From: Candidatus Hydrogenedentota bacterium
Lineage (GTDB): Bacteria > Hydrogenedentota > Hydrogenedentia > Hydrogenedentales > JAJRTN01
DNA: 64,000 nucleotides
Direction of reading: 5' to 3'
Assembly (NCBI GenBank): GCA_024278275.1
Contig: JAJRTN010000032.1
Location: 31,154-95,153 of the forward strand
Shown: positions 8,614 through 16,916 of the stretch, piece by piece
How positions within the stretch are numbered: the stretch's first letter is position 1
Layout of the letters: the number at the start of each line of letters is the position of its first letter
Position numbers and translations under genes: made by a program
Notes under the pieces: model-generated
Databases searched by the model: none
The model's input: only the letters and a program-made list of their open reading frames with translations
Told to the model about the DNA's origin: nothing

Positions 8614-9776
8614 GGTCTCGCCGGATGCGCGGGACGGCGCGGCATGGTGGGCATGGAAGGCAAGGCGGGACGCAGCCGGGAAGGGCGGCGCGGCCGGTGA
8701 ATGATCGGCTTTTCGGGCGTCTTGAATTCATTCGTTTGCGCCGCTGCCGGACGGGCTGTGAGGCGGGGCGGAGCCGCCTTGGGCGGCCAGGCCGGCGCTT
8801 CGCCGAAGGTGGCCTTCCACCGCAATTCCGCGGCCTTTCCCATGACGGGTTCCTTGCGCAGTGCCGCCAGGTAGTCCGCGTAGGACTCCGCCAGGGTTGG
8901 CGTGCGCCGGACCTTTCGATGCCAGTAGCGAATCCACGCGCGGGCCTGCACGTCTTCCGCCATGCGCAGGTTTCGCGCGTGCCACAGCCAGAAACGGTGG
9001 GGGTGATCATGGAACTGCGTGCTCATGGCCGTGAACGCGCTGCCGCCCTGGTCGAGGGCGGCCACGGCTTCCCACCAGGGAAAGGCGCGGGTGTGCGCGT
9101 TGGGCGTGCTCATCAGGACGTCAAAGGCCTCCCGCAGACCTTCCACCAGCGTTGGATGCTTGCTCAGATAATCCGCCAACCCCCGGATTTTTTCGGGCAG
9201 AAGCGCTTCCCGATGGGGATTGTTCAGCAGTTCACCGGCCACATCGGGATGGGCACGAAGGAAATCGTAGGCCGCGGAAAAGCGCCGGCCACGCGGGGAT
9301 CGGACAAACTCGGCGCGAAAAAGGGCCTCCACCGCGGTCCGAAGCGTTTCGTCCCGTGCCATTTCATCATAGAATTGGTCCAACAGCGTTTGGGCTTGCA
9401 GATCCCCGAGCAGGACTTCGTCCAGTGCCTCAACGGCCGCGCCGAAATCCCGCAACCCCGTGATTTCCCACCAGGTTTCTTCCGCCTTCGCCATGGGAGG
9501 ATGGGCCTCCAGGTAACGCAGGTAACCCCGGTGTTGTTGCACCAGGGCGGGGTCATGCTCCAGGGCTGCTTCGATGGCGCGTGCTGTTTCCCGCGGAGCA
9601 TGGCCCTGCTTCGGACCGGGCGCTTTCCCGGGAGGGAGAAACACCGACGGGTCGGGCCGAACCTTCAAGGGCCGTTCCGCGCGGGGGGGTGGCGGCGGCA
9701 GGGGCCTTAGGCGCGGCCGGAGATCCGCCGGATTGTCCATGCTCAACAGGAGTGCCACGGTCAAGGCGAGGATCAT
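8562..9776 (-). CDS. Secreted helical protein with proline-rich ends, unknown function
   Basis: This 404-residue protein starts with a short hydrophobic segment (MILALTVALLLS) that could be a signal or anchor, followed by a Pro-rich linker. Residues 60-350 are mostly helical and contain recurring modules of the type FLRAHPDVAGELL, YLSKHPTLVEGL and YLEAHPPMAK, which suggests degenerate repeats. The tail is Arg/Pro-rich. The ATG overlaps the stop of the upstream dehydrogenase gene in an ATGA, so translation is coupled. I do not recognise the family. Its 3' end overlaps comEC on the other strand by 52 bases. Confidence 0.7.
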   Translation of the reverse strand: MILALTVALLLSMDNPADLRPRLRPLPPPPPRAERPLKVRPDPSVFLPPGKAPGPKQGHAPRETARAIEAALEHDPALVQQHRGYLRYLEAHPPMAKAEETWWEITGLRDFGAAVEALDEVLLGDLQAQTLLDQFYDEMARDETLRTAVEALFRAEFVRSPRGRRFSAAYDFLRAHPDVAGELLNNPHREALLPEKIRGLADYLSKHPTLVEGLREAFDVLMSTPNAHTRAFPWWEAVAALDQGGSAFTAMSTQFHDHPHRFWLWHARNLRMAEDVQARAWIRYWHRKVRRTPTLAESYADYLAALRKEPVMGKAAELRWKATFGEAPAWPPKAAPPRLTARPAAAQTNEFKTPEKPIIHRPRRPSRLRPALPSMPTMPRRPAHPARPQRPETPAPSTTTGARE

Positions 9777-11080
9777 GTCAGTCCCAATTCCGCCGCTAAA
9801 TCGAGGACGGTGAAGCGGTTGCGCAAGTACCGCGCCCCCGTGAGCGCGGCGTCATGGACGGCCAGGGGCACGTCGAGCTCCCCGGGCTTCGTCGGGCCGC
9901 CTGCTTCCTCGATGCAACGGGCCACGATCTCGGCGGGGATGAGATCGGTCGGCAAGGCCCCGCGAAGTTCGGGCAGATAATGGCGAAAAGACTCCAGTTC
10001 CGTACGAAGTCCGGCCTCGTCCAGCGCCTTTTCGGACCACTGTTGCCAGACCTCCCGGCCCACCGTGTCGCCCCAGTCCGAGAAGATTCGGTCGTGAATC
10101 ACCTCGGACCTCGGATGGGCCGCCGCAAGGCCCCCGGGGTCGATCTCCGTCGTCCGAAGGGCCAGGATTCGCTCCCATAGCCGCAAGGTGTACACCGTGG
10201 CGACACCCACCTGGGCGCCGTGCAGATCGTGGCCCGTACCTTCGAGGGCGTCCTTCATGTCCATGTAATGGGAGATGAGATGCTCCCCGCCCGAGGCCGG
10301 GGCCGAGGAATCGGCCACCACCATGCCCATGCCACTCAGGAGCAACGCTTCGAGCACCAGGCGCACGGCGTCGGTATCGCTTCGGCCGATGGCCGGCGTG
10401 TTGGCGATAATTCCTTCCTGCAATCCCAGGGCAAACTCCCGCGCGCGGGGGCAATAGTAGACTTCCCGGAGAATGTGCCCCGCCCGCCAATCCGCCGAAG
10501 AGGCGGCCTTCGACAGGAAGTCCGCCACACCCGCCGCCGTCATCCGTTGCGGCGCCGAGGCGACCAGCTCCGGGTCCGCGAAGATGCCCGTGGCGGGCCG
10601 GCAGGGCACGGTGCGTTTGAGCCCGTGTACCTTGAGTGCGGCAATGGCCGACGTGTATCCATTCATGGAGGCCGCCGTGGGGTAGAGCAACACGGGCTTG
10701 CCCTGCTGCGATGCGGCATACTTTGCCAAATCACACAGGGTGCCCGATCCCACGGCAACGTAGAAATCGAGCTCTTCCCCGGCCCGTCCCACCGTCTCGG
10801 CCAATTCGTCGGTGGCCGTGAGGGAATCGGCGGGAAAGATCTTTTCCACAATCCGTGTGCCATGAGTCCCGAGCAGGGAAAAGAGCCCTTCACCCGCCGC
10901 CGCCCGCGTATTCCCGTCGGACACCACCAGGCAGGCCCGTCCGCAACGGCCATGGGCGAAGGTCGCCAGTTGCCGGTCCGCGTTCTCTCCGACATAGCAC
11001 GCTTCGATGGGCAATTCGTGCCGTTGTCCACAGGTACAATCGAAAGAGGCACCCAAGGTTTCCCAGCCCAGTTTCTCCAA
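9773..11080 (-). CDS. egsA: NAD(P)-dependent sn-glycerol-1-phosphate dehydrogenase family (AraM/EgsA)
   Basis: The protein belongs to the iron-containing alcohol dehydrogenase-like family that includes archaeal G1P dehydrogenase and Bacillus AraM, which reduce dihydroxyacetone phosphate to sn-glycerol 1-phosphate. Visible motifs are VAVGSGTLCDLAKY (NAD site), PTAASMNGYTS, GVADFLSK, and the metal ligands in SAPASGGEHLISH and HGAQVGV. I chose the TTG at 11080 (435 residues) because AAAAGGAG sits 6 bases before it. The in-frame ATG at 11119 has no ribosome site. It lies between a Fis-type regulator and a secreted protein in one operon. The product could feed archaeal-type ether lipids or glycerophosphate polymers; no lipid gene is adjacent. 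Confidence 0.85.
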   Translation of the reverse strand: MEKLGWETLGASFDCTCGQRHELPIEACYVGENADRQLATFAHGRCGRACLVVSDGNTRAAAGEGLFSLLGTHGTRIVEKIFPADSLTATDELAETVGRAGEELDFYVAVGSGTLCDLAKYAASQQGKPVLLYPTAASMNGYTSAIAALKVHGLKRTVPCRPATGIFADPELVASAPQRMTAAGVADFLSKAASSADWRAGHILREVYYCPRAREFALGLQEGIIANTPAIGRSDTDAVRLVLEALLLSGMGMVVADSSAPASGGEHLISHYMDMKDALEGTGHDLHGAQVGVATVYTLRLWERILALRTTEIDPGGLAAAHPRSEVIHDRIFSDWGDTVGREVWQQWSEKALDEAGLRTELESFRHYLPELRGALPTDLIPAEIVARCIEEAGGPTKPGELDVPLAVHDAALTGARYLRNRFTVLDLAAELGLT

Positions 11081-11140
11081 TGTTGGCTCCTTTTCCCGTG
11101 ACGTGAGGGTGTGCGTCATACGGCACCGTTTGCCAGGCCA

Positions 11141-11626
11141 TTACCGGATGGCGGAATCCGGGTCGATTTTTTTTAATTTCCGCCACAGGGTGTTGCGCCC
11201 GATGCCGAGTGCCCGCGCTGCCCGCGCCTGGTTATTCTTGCAGCGTCGAAGGGTTTCCCGGATATGGCGCGCCTCGACGGCCTTCAACGATTGGGGGCCG
11301 CACTCGGATGCCTTTTCGTCCGCGCCATGCGCCTCGTGCCACTCCAGTGCGCGCCGAACCATGAGCGGCGCTTCGCCCGGCTGCAAGGGCAGGTAGATAT
11401 AGCCATAGACGCCCGACCGCATGGCCCGGACGCTCTCGGGAATTCGTGCCGCCGTGGCCAACACCAGCGTGGCGCGATGCTTCGCCAGGCCCACCGCCTG
11501 TTCAGGATCATCGGTGATGGCCAGGTTGGCGTCCACCTCGACGATACAGTGTCCTTCCGCTTCCAGCATGACCTTGATCGTCATGCGCGTGACCATGTCT
11601 TCAATGTAGAGCGTAATGTTCGCCAT
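11141..11626 (-). CDS. Pseudo-receiver/Fis-type DNA-binding regulator
   Basis: This 161-residue protein has a response-regulator-like receiver domain (about 1-95) and a C-terminal Fis-type HTH_8 helix-turn-helix (about 115-155, with NNQARAARALGIGRNTLWRKL), like the output domain of NtrC-family proteins but with no ATPase. The receiver keeps the acidic pair (IEDM), but the strand that should carry the phospho-acceptor Asp reads ATLVLATAARI, with no Asp. The conserved Lys of the KP pair is Leu (YLPLQP). It is therefore unlikely to be activated by phosphorylation. It is the first gene before the dehydrogenase, which it may control. Confidence 0.8.
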   Translation of the reverse strand: MANITLYIEDMVTRMTIKVMLEAEGHCIVEVDANLAITDDPEQAVGLAKHRATLVLATAARIPESVRAMRSGVYGYIYLPLQPGEAPLMVRRALEWHEAHGADEKASECGPQSLKAVEARHIRETLRRCKNNQARAARALGIGRNTLWRKLKKIDPDSAIR

Positions 11627-11804
11627 GTCATGAGGCTACATCAAAACCCTGCCCTTTTCCAATTCCATCGGCCATTCCCCGGAGAAATCCCCCCGGTGCA
11701 ACAAATATGGGAATGTTTTTCCGAGCCACCGGTTGCGCGGAGCGCACGGATGGAAAAAACGGTGTGTCCAGACGGTCGCGCCATGGGGTGGCGCGTCCTT
11801 TTTC

Positions 11805-11832
11805 GTGGATTCCCGCGTTCGCGGGAATGACG
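11805..11832. repeat. Dispersed palindromic repeat B, copy 1
   Basis: ATTCCCGCG (11809-11817) and CGCGGGAAT (11820-11828) form a perfect hairpin with a TT loop, flanked by GTGG and GACGG. This is the common REP/MITE-like element whose translation gives the artefactual peptide VIPANAGIH. Related copies lie at 29534 and 48411. Confidence 0.75.
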
Positions 11833-11890
11833 GTGGGAAGTTGAAAACTTACTTTCCTGTCAACTTGAACCATACTCCACCGGGAAGGGA

Positions 11891-12622
11891 CTATCTGTTC
11901 AGCCATTGACGGAGTCGCTCGATGCGCGCTTTCTTTTCGGGGCGCGTGTATAGATTTGACATCTCGTGGGGGTCTGCTTCCAGGTCGTGGTAGGCGCAAA
12001 GCCCTTCGTCCTCGGAAAGGACCAGTTTTTCCGACACCGTGCGCACGACACGCTGACCGGGCGGGACGTCGGCCGTGGCGGCCCGGCGGAGTGCCACACC
12101 GGGGGAACGCAATTTGGGGGTCAGGCTTTTTCCGGTAAACGTGGGGGGCAACGTCAATCCCGTCACATCGAGGATCGTTGCGGGAATATCGTCCAGCCGG
12201 GCGAGTGCCGGGTTCGCCGTCCCCCGTCGCGGACCGCCGAGGCCGCTGATCACCAGGGGCACGCGCAAGAGGGAATCGTAGGGCCGTCCGGGTGCGCCGA
12301 ACACAAGGCCGTGCTGCCCCATGTAGTTTCCATGGGTTCCACAGAAGACAACCAGGTTGTTGGTGATGCCCCGTGCCGTGAGGGTGGCCAGGATGCGGCC
12401 CACCTGGTGATCAAGATGGGTTATGTTGGCGTAATAGTACGCCAGTATGCGACGGAATCGGGCTTCGGTCATGGCGCGCGGATCAAAGTGCCCGTCAAAG
12501 CCCGTGTCCTCATCCCGCACCGGTAGCTGAAAATCCGGAGGCAGGCGAAGGGCGGTCGGTTTGTATCGATCCGCCCAGGGTGGGGTGGGGTCAAAAGGAT
12601 GATCGGGCTTGGTGAAACTCAC
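11891..12622 (-). CDS. Sulfatase-like protein, C-terminal part (after in-frame TAA)
   Basis: This is the C-terminal 243 residues of an alkaline-phosphatase-superfamily sulfatase, with SFTKPDHPF, LDHQVGRIL and the usual C-terminal strand region ending in WLNR. It continues the upstream segment in the same frame after a single TAA at 12641-12643. The apparent GTG start has no ribosome site, so independent translation is doubtful. The metal-binding motif usually written SDHG reads GTHG here, so an Asp ligand is missing. Judged as a broken or read-through gene encoding a catalytically dead sulfatase homologue. Confidence 0.7.
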   Translation of the reverse strand: MSFTKPDHPFDPTPPWADRYKPTALRLPPDFQLPVRDEDTGFDGHFDPRAMTEARFRRILAYYYANITHLDHQVGRILATLTARGITNNLVVFCGTHGNYMGQHGLVFGAPGRPYDSLLRVPLVISGLGGPRRGTANPALARLDDIPATILDVTGLTLPPTFTGKSLTPKLRSPGVALRRAATADVPPGQRVVRTVSEKLVLSEDEGLCAYHDLEADPHEMSNLYTRPEKKARIERLRQWLNR

Positions 12623-12640
12623 CCAAAGAAAGAAGGGGCT

Positions 12641-13186
12641 TTACACGCGTTGCAGGTACCGCACGGCCCGGCTTCCAATCCACGTGGTGACATGGTGCCG
12701 TTCGCCCAGGTTCGACCGCATGGCACCGAAAGAACGCCAGTAGGCTTCCGGCGCTTCATCGCGGCGGACCCGGTCCCAGACCTCGATGCGGTCCACCAGG
12801 CCCCGTTTGCCGAGCCACCGGTGGTAGTCGTCGGCATCGCGTAGAAGGGGGGTCTGCTCCACCCGGTGGACGGTTTCGAAGCCCAGGGCCGCCGGGCTGG
12901 TCTCTGCCCCCAGGATACCGATGAGGGCCGTATCATACCGCGCCTGCCGGAGTTGGTTGGGCAGGGCGGCGAAATGATGGAGCGGGGAGGCGTCGGGATG
13001 GCCGTAAAGCAGGTTCAGGCGGGCACGAACCGGATCGGCCGCCGGTGTAATGGCCTGCTCGAAGCGGATTCCATGGGCGGCCAGGGCGTCGATATTGGGC
13101 GTGCGCACATCGGGATTGGCCGCGAAGCCCAGGCAGTCATGGCGCAGGCCCGGCGCGGTGATCAGGATTATGTTGGGCCGCGGCAT
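12641..13186 (-). CDS. Sulfatase-like protein, N-terminal part (ends at in-frame TAA)
   Basis: The 181 residues match the sulfatase N-terminus (PNIILITAPGLRHD, then NPDVRTPNIDALA). In active sulfatases the first motif carries an Asp-Asp metal pair; here it reads APG. The nucleophile motif C/S-x-P-x-R reads ADPVR, so the residue converted to formylglycine is Ala. The frame stops at TAA (12641-12643), but the sulfatase homology goes on in the same frame directly after it. The full product would be about 431 residues. The gene is 82 bases downstream of a Gfo/Idh/MocA gene on the same strand, a common sugar-catabolism pairing. Confidence 0.75.
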   Translation of the reverse strand: MPRPNIILITAPGLRHDCLGFAANPDVRTPNIDALAAHGIRFEQAITPAADPVRARLNLLYGHPDASPLHHFAALPNQLRQARYDTALIGILGAETSPAALGFETVHRVEQTPLLRDADDYHRWLGKRGLVDRIEVWDRVRRDEAPEAYWRSFGAMRSNLGERHHVTTWIGSRAVRYLQRV

Positions 13187-13268
13187 GGCGATCTTGTACC
13201 CTCAAGTGTGCGCGCCGCCCATGCCCGAAGACATGAGCGGCACGGGGAACCGTTGTCTTGCGTTGGAA

Positions 13269-14252
13269 TCAGGGCACGCGGACGGGCTGGCCCGATGCAG
13301 CCGACTTCCACGCCGCTTCCGTGACCTCGATGACGCGAAGGCCGCATTCCGGCGGTGCCTGGGGCACGTCCTTGCCGAGAATACAGTCAATAAAGTTGGT
13401 GTCGGGGGTCTTGCTGTACTTGGGCAGACGCACCTTGACCGGCTTGCCCTTGGCGTCCTGCTGGATGAGTCCAAGGCCCTGGCGCAGATAGAACGCGCCC
13501 TTGCTGCCCACGATGGTGTGGTCCTCGTACCACCCGGGCGCGTTGCCGATAATGGACAGGCTGCCCGTCGCGCCGTTGGCGAAACGCATGGTGAGGGACG
13601 AGTTGATATCCACCTCGCGGTCGAAGTTCTCGCAACGGGCGTAGACCTCCTTTACCTTCATCCCCGTGACCCACATGATGATGTCGAGCACGTGGCTGCC
13701 GGAATCGTTGAGCTGGCCGCCGCAGGAAATGGCCTGCTCCTGCCGCCAGGTTCCCGTCTGGCTGATCATCCACTCCTGGGAGAGCAGGGCCTGGATGTAC
13801 TGGATTTCGCCGAGCTTGCCCTTCATGATCTGGTCGCGCATGTAGCGGAACTGCGGGTCGCAATGGCGCTGGTAGCTTACGGCGAAAACCACGCCCTTGG
13901 CCTTGGCTTTACGGATGAGCGCCTTGGCGTGCCGGATGCTGCATACCATTGGCTTTTCCGTCAATACGTGAAGGCCCCGGTTCATGCAGGTGCTGATTTG
14001 CTCGTAGTGGTAGACGTGGGGCGAAAGAATATGCACCGCGTCAAGTTCTTCATTCTTGATCAATGCTTTGTAGTCGTCGTAAACGGGCAGGGCATCGGTG
14101 CCGGGACAGTGCTGGTAGAAGCGTTGAAGCATGTCTGGCGACGGGTCACACAGCGCCACGAGTTCGGCCCGCTTGTGTTCCTTGAGCCGGTGAAAATGGA
14201 ACGGCGCGATGCCTCCTGTCGCAATGAATCCAACGCGCACTTTTTTGGCCAT
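13269..14252 (-). CDS. Gfo/Idh/MocA family oxidoreductase
   Basis: This 327-residue protein has an N-terminal Rossmann NAD(P)-binding domain (VRVGFIATGGIAPFH, about 5-120) with the family EKP motif (LHVLTEKPM, near residue 97). The C-terminal alpha/beta substrate domain contains GGQLNDSGSH, which holds the catalytic His region. Such enzymes oxidise or epimerise sugars and inositols using NAD(P)H. The substrate cannot be read from sequence. No signal peptide is seen, so it is probably cytoplasmic. AAGGA lies 7 bases before the ATG. The sulfatase-like gene follows it. Confidence 0.93.
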   Translation of the reverse strand: MAKKVRVGFIATGGIAPFHFHRLKEHKRAELVALCDPSPDMLQRFYQHCPGTDALPVYDDYKALIKNEELDAVHILSPHVYHYEQISTCMNRGLHVLTEKPMVCSIRHAKALIRKAKAKGVVFAVSYQRHCDPQFRYMRDQIMKGKLGEIQYIQALLSQEWMISQTGTWRQEQAISCGGQLNDSGSHVLDIIMWVTGMKVKEVYARCENFDREVDINSSLTMRFANGATGSLSIIGNAPGWYEDHTIVGSKGAFYLRQGLGLIQQDAKGKPVKVRLPKYSKTPDTNFIDCILGKDVPQAPPECGLRVIEVTEAAWKSAASGQPVRVP

Positions 14253-14394
14253 GGTGTTTTCCTTCCTCTCGATGTTTTTCGTTCCCCGGTTTGCGAACGC
14301 GCACTAATCGTACAGACGCCCCCCCATGGATGCAAACAGCGGTACGCCGACGGGTATTTGCGGGATTGGGGATCTTTCCGCGTCCTTGCGGCGG

Positions 14395-16329
14395 CTACAT
14401 GGCGGAGGTCCGCATTTCCATGGGTTGTTTGAGTAGCCACAGGCTTACCAGGCTGAAGAGCACCATGGCGATCAACATGGGCACCTGGCTTCGGAAAGCC
14501 CGTTTGGGGTCCTGGAACAGGGCGCTGGCGATACGTCGGGCTATCCACAGGCTGTAGACGTGGCCGATCATGACGAAGAGCACCTGGATCAGCCAGAGAG
14601 TCGGCAGGTCCACCAGGGGCGCGAAAGTTTTCTCCGCCGTGCCGAAAAGATCCCATTCCCAACCGAAGGGATCGGACAGGAGGGCGAGAACCTTCTGACC
14701 TTCCATGAGAAGATGTTCGCTGTTGTGCGCCAGGTGATAGAAGAGGGCGATGGGGAGCATGGCGTAGGCGTAGCGGATGAAGTAGGCCCGGTAGCCGGTC
14801 TCATGCTCTTGGGCCATCCAGCGCGAAAGGGCCACGAGGACGGCATAGATGAGGCCGGGCATCACCATCAGCCCGGCCATGCCGAGGGTGAAGGCCAGGG
14901 TCTCGCCGAGACCGGTGAAAGACTGGATGGCGTCGAGTATTTCGCGCCAGGCGCCGGTCATGGTGAGACCGTGAAAACCGGCGAGGGAAAGCATGAGCAG
15001 GGCCAGGTAGGCCTCGTCGGAACGGGGCCGGTACCGGGCGGCCAGGTCGGAGGCCCAAGGGCGGAGGCGAAGCGCCACGTTATCCCGGTCGCAGGTCTTC
15101 AGGCACTCCATGCAGGAGATGCAGTAGGTGTTTTGTTCCATGCCGGGCAGGTATTGGAAGGTGGGGCAGGGGTCGCCCTTTTCACTGCCCTTGAAGCAGG
15201 CCTTCGAACGGCAGGCACGGCAGGTGTCATGATCCACCGCCCGCACTTCGACGGGAGAGAACAAGGCATAAAGCCCGCTGATCCGTCCGACGAGACATCC
15301 ATATCGGCAGAAGGATTCACGGTCGAAAAGGAAGGCGCTGACGAAGGCCAGGCCCACCATGCCCAGCCCGAGCCAGGCCGTGGCCCGCGGGTTCATGGTG
15401 ACGCCGAAACCCAACTCCACCCAGGTGAGGGCTACGAAAAGCAGGGTGGCGGGCCAGATATTGCGCATGAGCCTGGGCCATTTCAGGCCCAGGCCCAGGC
15501 CCTCTTTCTTTGGTCCCCAGAAACGCAGTCCCTCCGACCAGTTGGCGATGCTTTCCCAGGGGCAGACGTAGCACCATGCCTTGCCGAAGTACAGGATCAG
15601 CCAGACCAGGCCGCCCCACCAAACGGTCCAGGTGAGGATGGGAGCGATGTTTTTCGAGGGAATCTGGTTGCCGAAGAGACCCGCGGCAATGATCAGCACG
15701 AACGCCGCCAGCACCACGGCGCGTGCGAAGAAGCGGGTGAGGGGATGGATGATCGCATGGTGAAGGGGCGCGAAGGCCAGCAGGTTCAACCGGGGCGGCG
15801 CGCCGCTCGCCTTGCCGCGCCGGTCCTCCCGGGCCGCCAGCCACTCGAAGACGCCGAAAGAAACAATCAGTATGAAGGCGACGCTGGTGTAATAGAGCCA
15901 ATTCGGGATGCCCCACATGGTGTGCATGAAAAAACCGGCGGGGTCGTCGCGGAAGACCTGCCGGTGCTCCGCCGAGCAAAAAGCATGGGTCTTTCCCTGC
16001 CACGTGGCCTCGAAGCGTTCGCCTTCCGGGATGGGGGTGTATTTACCTTGGCTCCGGCACACCAGGCAGACTTCGGTCAAAAAACGCTTGGGTGTTTTCA
16101 GAAAGAGATCACGGCAGTAGGGGGAACAGAAGAAGTATGGGACGCCATCCAGCATCGTGGCGGTCTCGTCGCCCACCTCCATGTGGCACACGGGGTCGAT
16201 GCGCGGTCCCGGGGAGGCCATGCGGCCCCCGGCCAGTTCCAGACCCCCGCGGCTTTTACCGATAACGATCACCAGCACCACGAGCATGGCGCACAGGAAA
16301 GGGAAAGCCAGCGCGGTGAAACGCCTCAC
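14395..16329 (-). CDS. YHS-domain/NapH-type polyferredoxin fusion, membrane protein
   Basis: The GTG at 16329 overlaps the upstream stop (GTGA) and follows AGGAGG by 7 bases, giving 644 residues. One N-terminal helix leads to two YHS-like cysteine modules (about 45-140: DPVCHME with FCSPYC, then CLVC with FCSAEH), a fold linked to metal binding. Next come transmembrane helices with NapH/NosR/CcoG-like motifs CYVCPW and CRYGCLVG, and a cytoplasmic-type Fe-S region (CRACRSKAC, CISCMECLKTC). About six more C-terminal helices end the protein. It is the last gene of the respiratory operon. A role in electron transfer from quinol or in metal-cofactor delivery is inferred. I know of no named family with this exact architecture. 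Confidence 0.82.
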   Translation of the reverse strand: MRRFTALAFPFLCAMLVVLVIVIGKSRGGLELAGGRMASPGPRIDPVCHMEVGDETATMLDGVPYFFCSPYCRDLFLKTPKRFLTEVCLVCRSQGKYTPIPEGERFEATWQGKTHAFCSAEHRQVFRDDPAGFFMHTMWGIPNWLYYTSVAFILIVSFGVFEWLAAREDRRGKASGAPPRLNLLAFAPLHHAIIHPLTRFFARAVVLAAFVLIIAAGLFGNQIPSKNIAPILTWTVWWGGLVWLILYFGKAWCYVCPWESIANWSEGLRFWGPKKEGLGLGLKWPRLMRNIWPATLLFVALTWVELGFGVTMNPRATAWLGLGMVGLAFVSAFLFDRESFCRYGCLVGRISGLYALFSPVEVRAVDHDTCRACRSKACFKGSEKGDPCPTFQYLPGMEQNTYCISCMECLKTCDRDNVALRLRPWASDLAARYRPRSDEAYLALLMLSLAGFHGLTMTGAWREILDAIQSFTGLGETLAFTLGMAGLMVMPGLIYAVLVALSRWMAQEHETGYRAYFIRYAYAMLPIALFYHLAHNSEHLLMEGQKVLALLSDPFGWEWDLFGTAEKTFAPLVDLPTLWLIQVLFVMIGHVYSLWIARRIASALFQDPKRAFRSQVPMLIAMVLFSLVSLWLLKQPMEMRTSAM

Positions 16330-16916
16330 GACCGCGCCTCCTGTCCAGCCCCGGGAGTCTTCGCCATGCGCCGGCGTTTCTTGATGCGGATGGCCCGCAC
16401 CACGATCAGGAAAACGACGGTTGCCGCCGCCACGCTCCCCAAGACCGTCCACGGCGACCCCGGATGGCCCACCACCATGGGAAGGTCGATAATCCAGGGA
16501 GCGTCCTCGGCCTCGAAGGCGATTCGAACCAGGTAGTTCGCCTCCTCCTTGAACTGGGGATAAAACTTGTAGATGGATTCTTCCAGTTGCGCTTTCATGG
16601 GACCGTAGACCACGGTGTCGCGGCCGATCATCGGATCCTTCAACACGGTCATGGTGACCGTATCATCGAAAGATTCGCCCGTGTCCAGGCGCCGAATGTA
16701 GACATGAAGCGAACACGACCCGCCGGGTTCGGGTCTGCCGGGGTAGCTCGTCATCTTGATTTCGTGCGGTCCCATATCGACGCGATAGGTCAGCACGGGG
16801 GTCTGGGGATAGTCCTTGTCGTAGGCGTAGTGGGGGATGCCCAGGATGTGATGGCCCCAAGCGGTGCCAACACATGCGGCAAAGCACAGGGCCAGAAACG
16901 CCGCACGCCATTTCAT
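16326..16916 (-). CDS. Exported His-rich protein with C-terminal membrane anchor
   Basis: This 196-residue protein has a clear signal peptide (MKWRAAFLALCFAACVGTAWG). Predicted cleavage after AWG would leave His-His at the mature N-terminus, followed by ILGIPHYAY. The middle is a beta-rich domain, perhaps FixH/YtkA- or CopC-like, and residues 150-170 form one transmembrane helix with a basic tail. I chose the ATG at 16916 because GGGAGG precedes it and because it overlaps the upstream stop (ATGA). It is flanked by NapH-like and YHS-NapH-like genes. A metal-handling or assembly role is inferred only from context and the His-rich N-terminus. Confidence 0.75.
   Translation of the reverse strand: MKWRAAFLALCFAACVGTAWGHHILGIPHYAYDKDYPQTPVLTYRVDMGPHEIKMTSYPGRPEPGGSCSLHVYIRRLDTGESFDDTVTMTVLKDPMIGRDTVVYGPMKAQLEESIYKFYPQFKEEANYLVRIAFEAEDAPWIIDLPMVVGHPGSPWTVLGSVAAATVVFLIVVRAIRIKKRRRMAKTPGAGQEARS

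Noticed and set aside
8250..9710. 486-codon plus-strand frame overlapping comEC and the helical protein
   Set aside because: Runs antisense to the 8562-9776 gene and over comEC in another frame, with composition typical of high-GC shadows.
11628..11999. 123-codon minus-strand frame containing VIPANAGIH
   Set aside because: The peptide is the translated artefact of dispersed repeat B, and the frame overlaps the sulfatase end.
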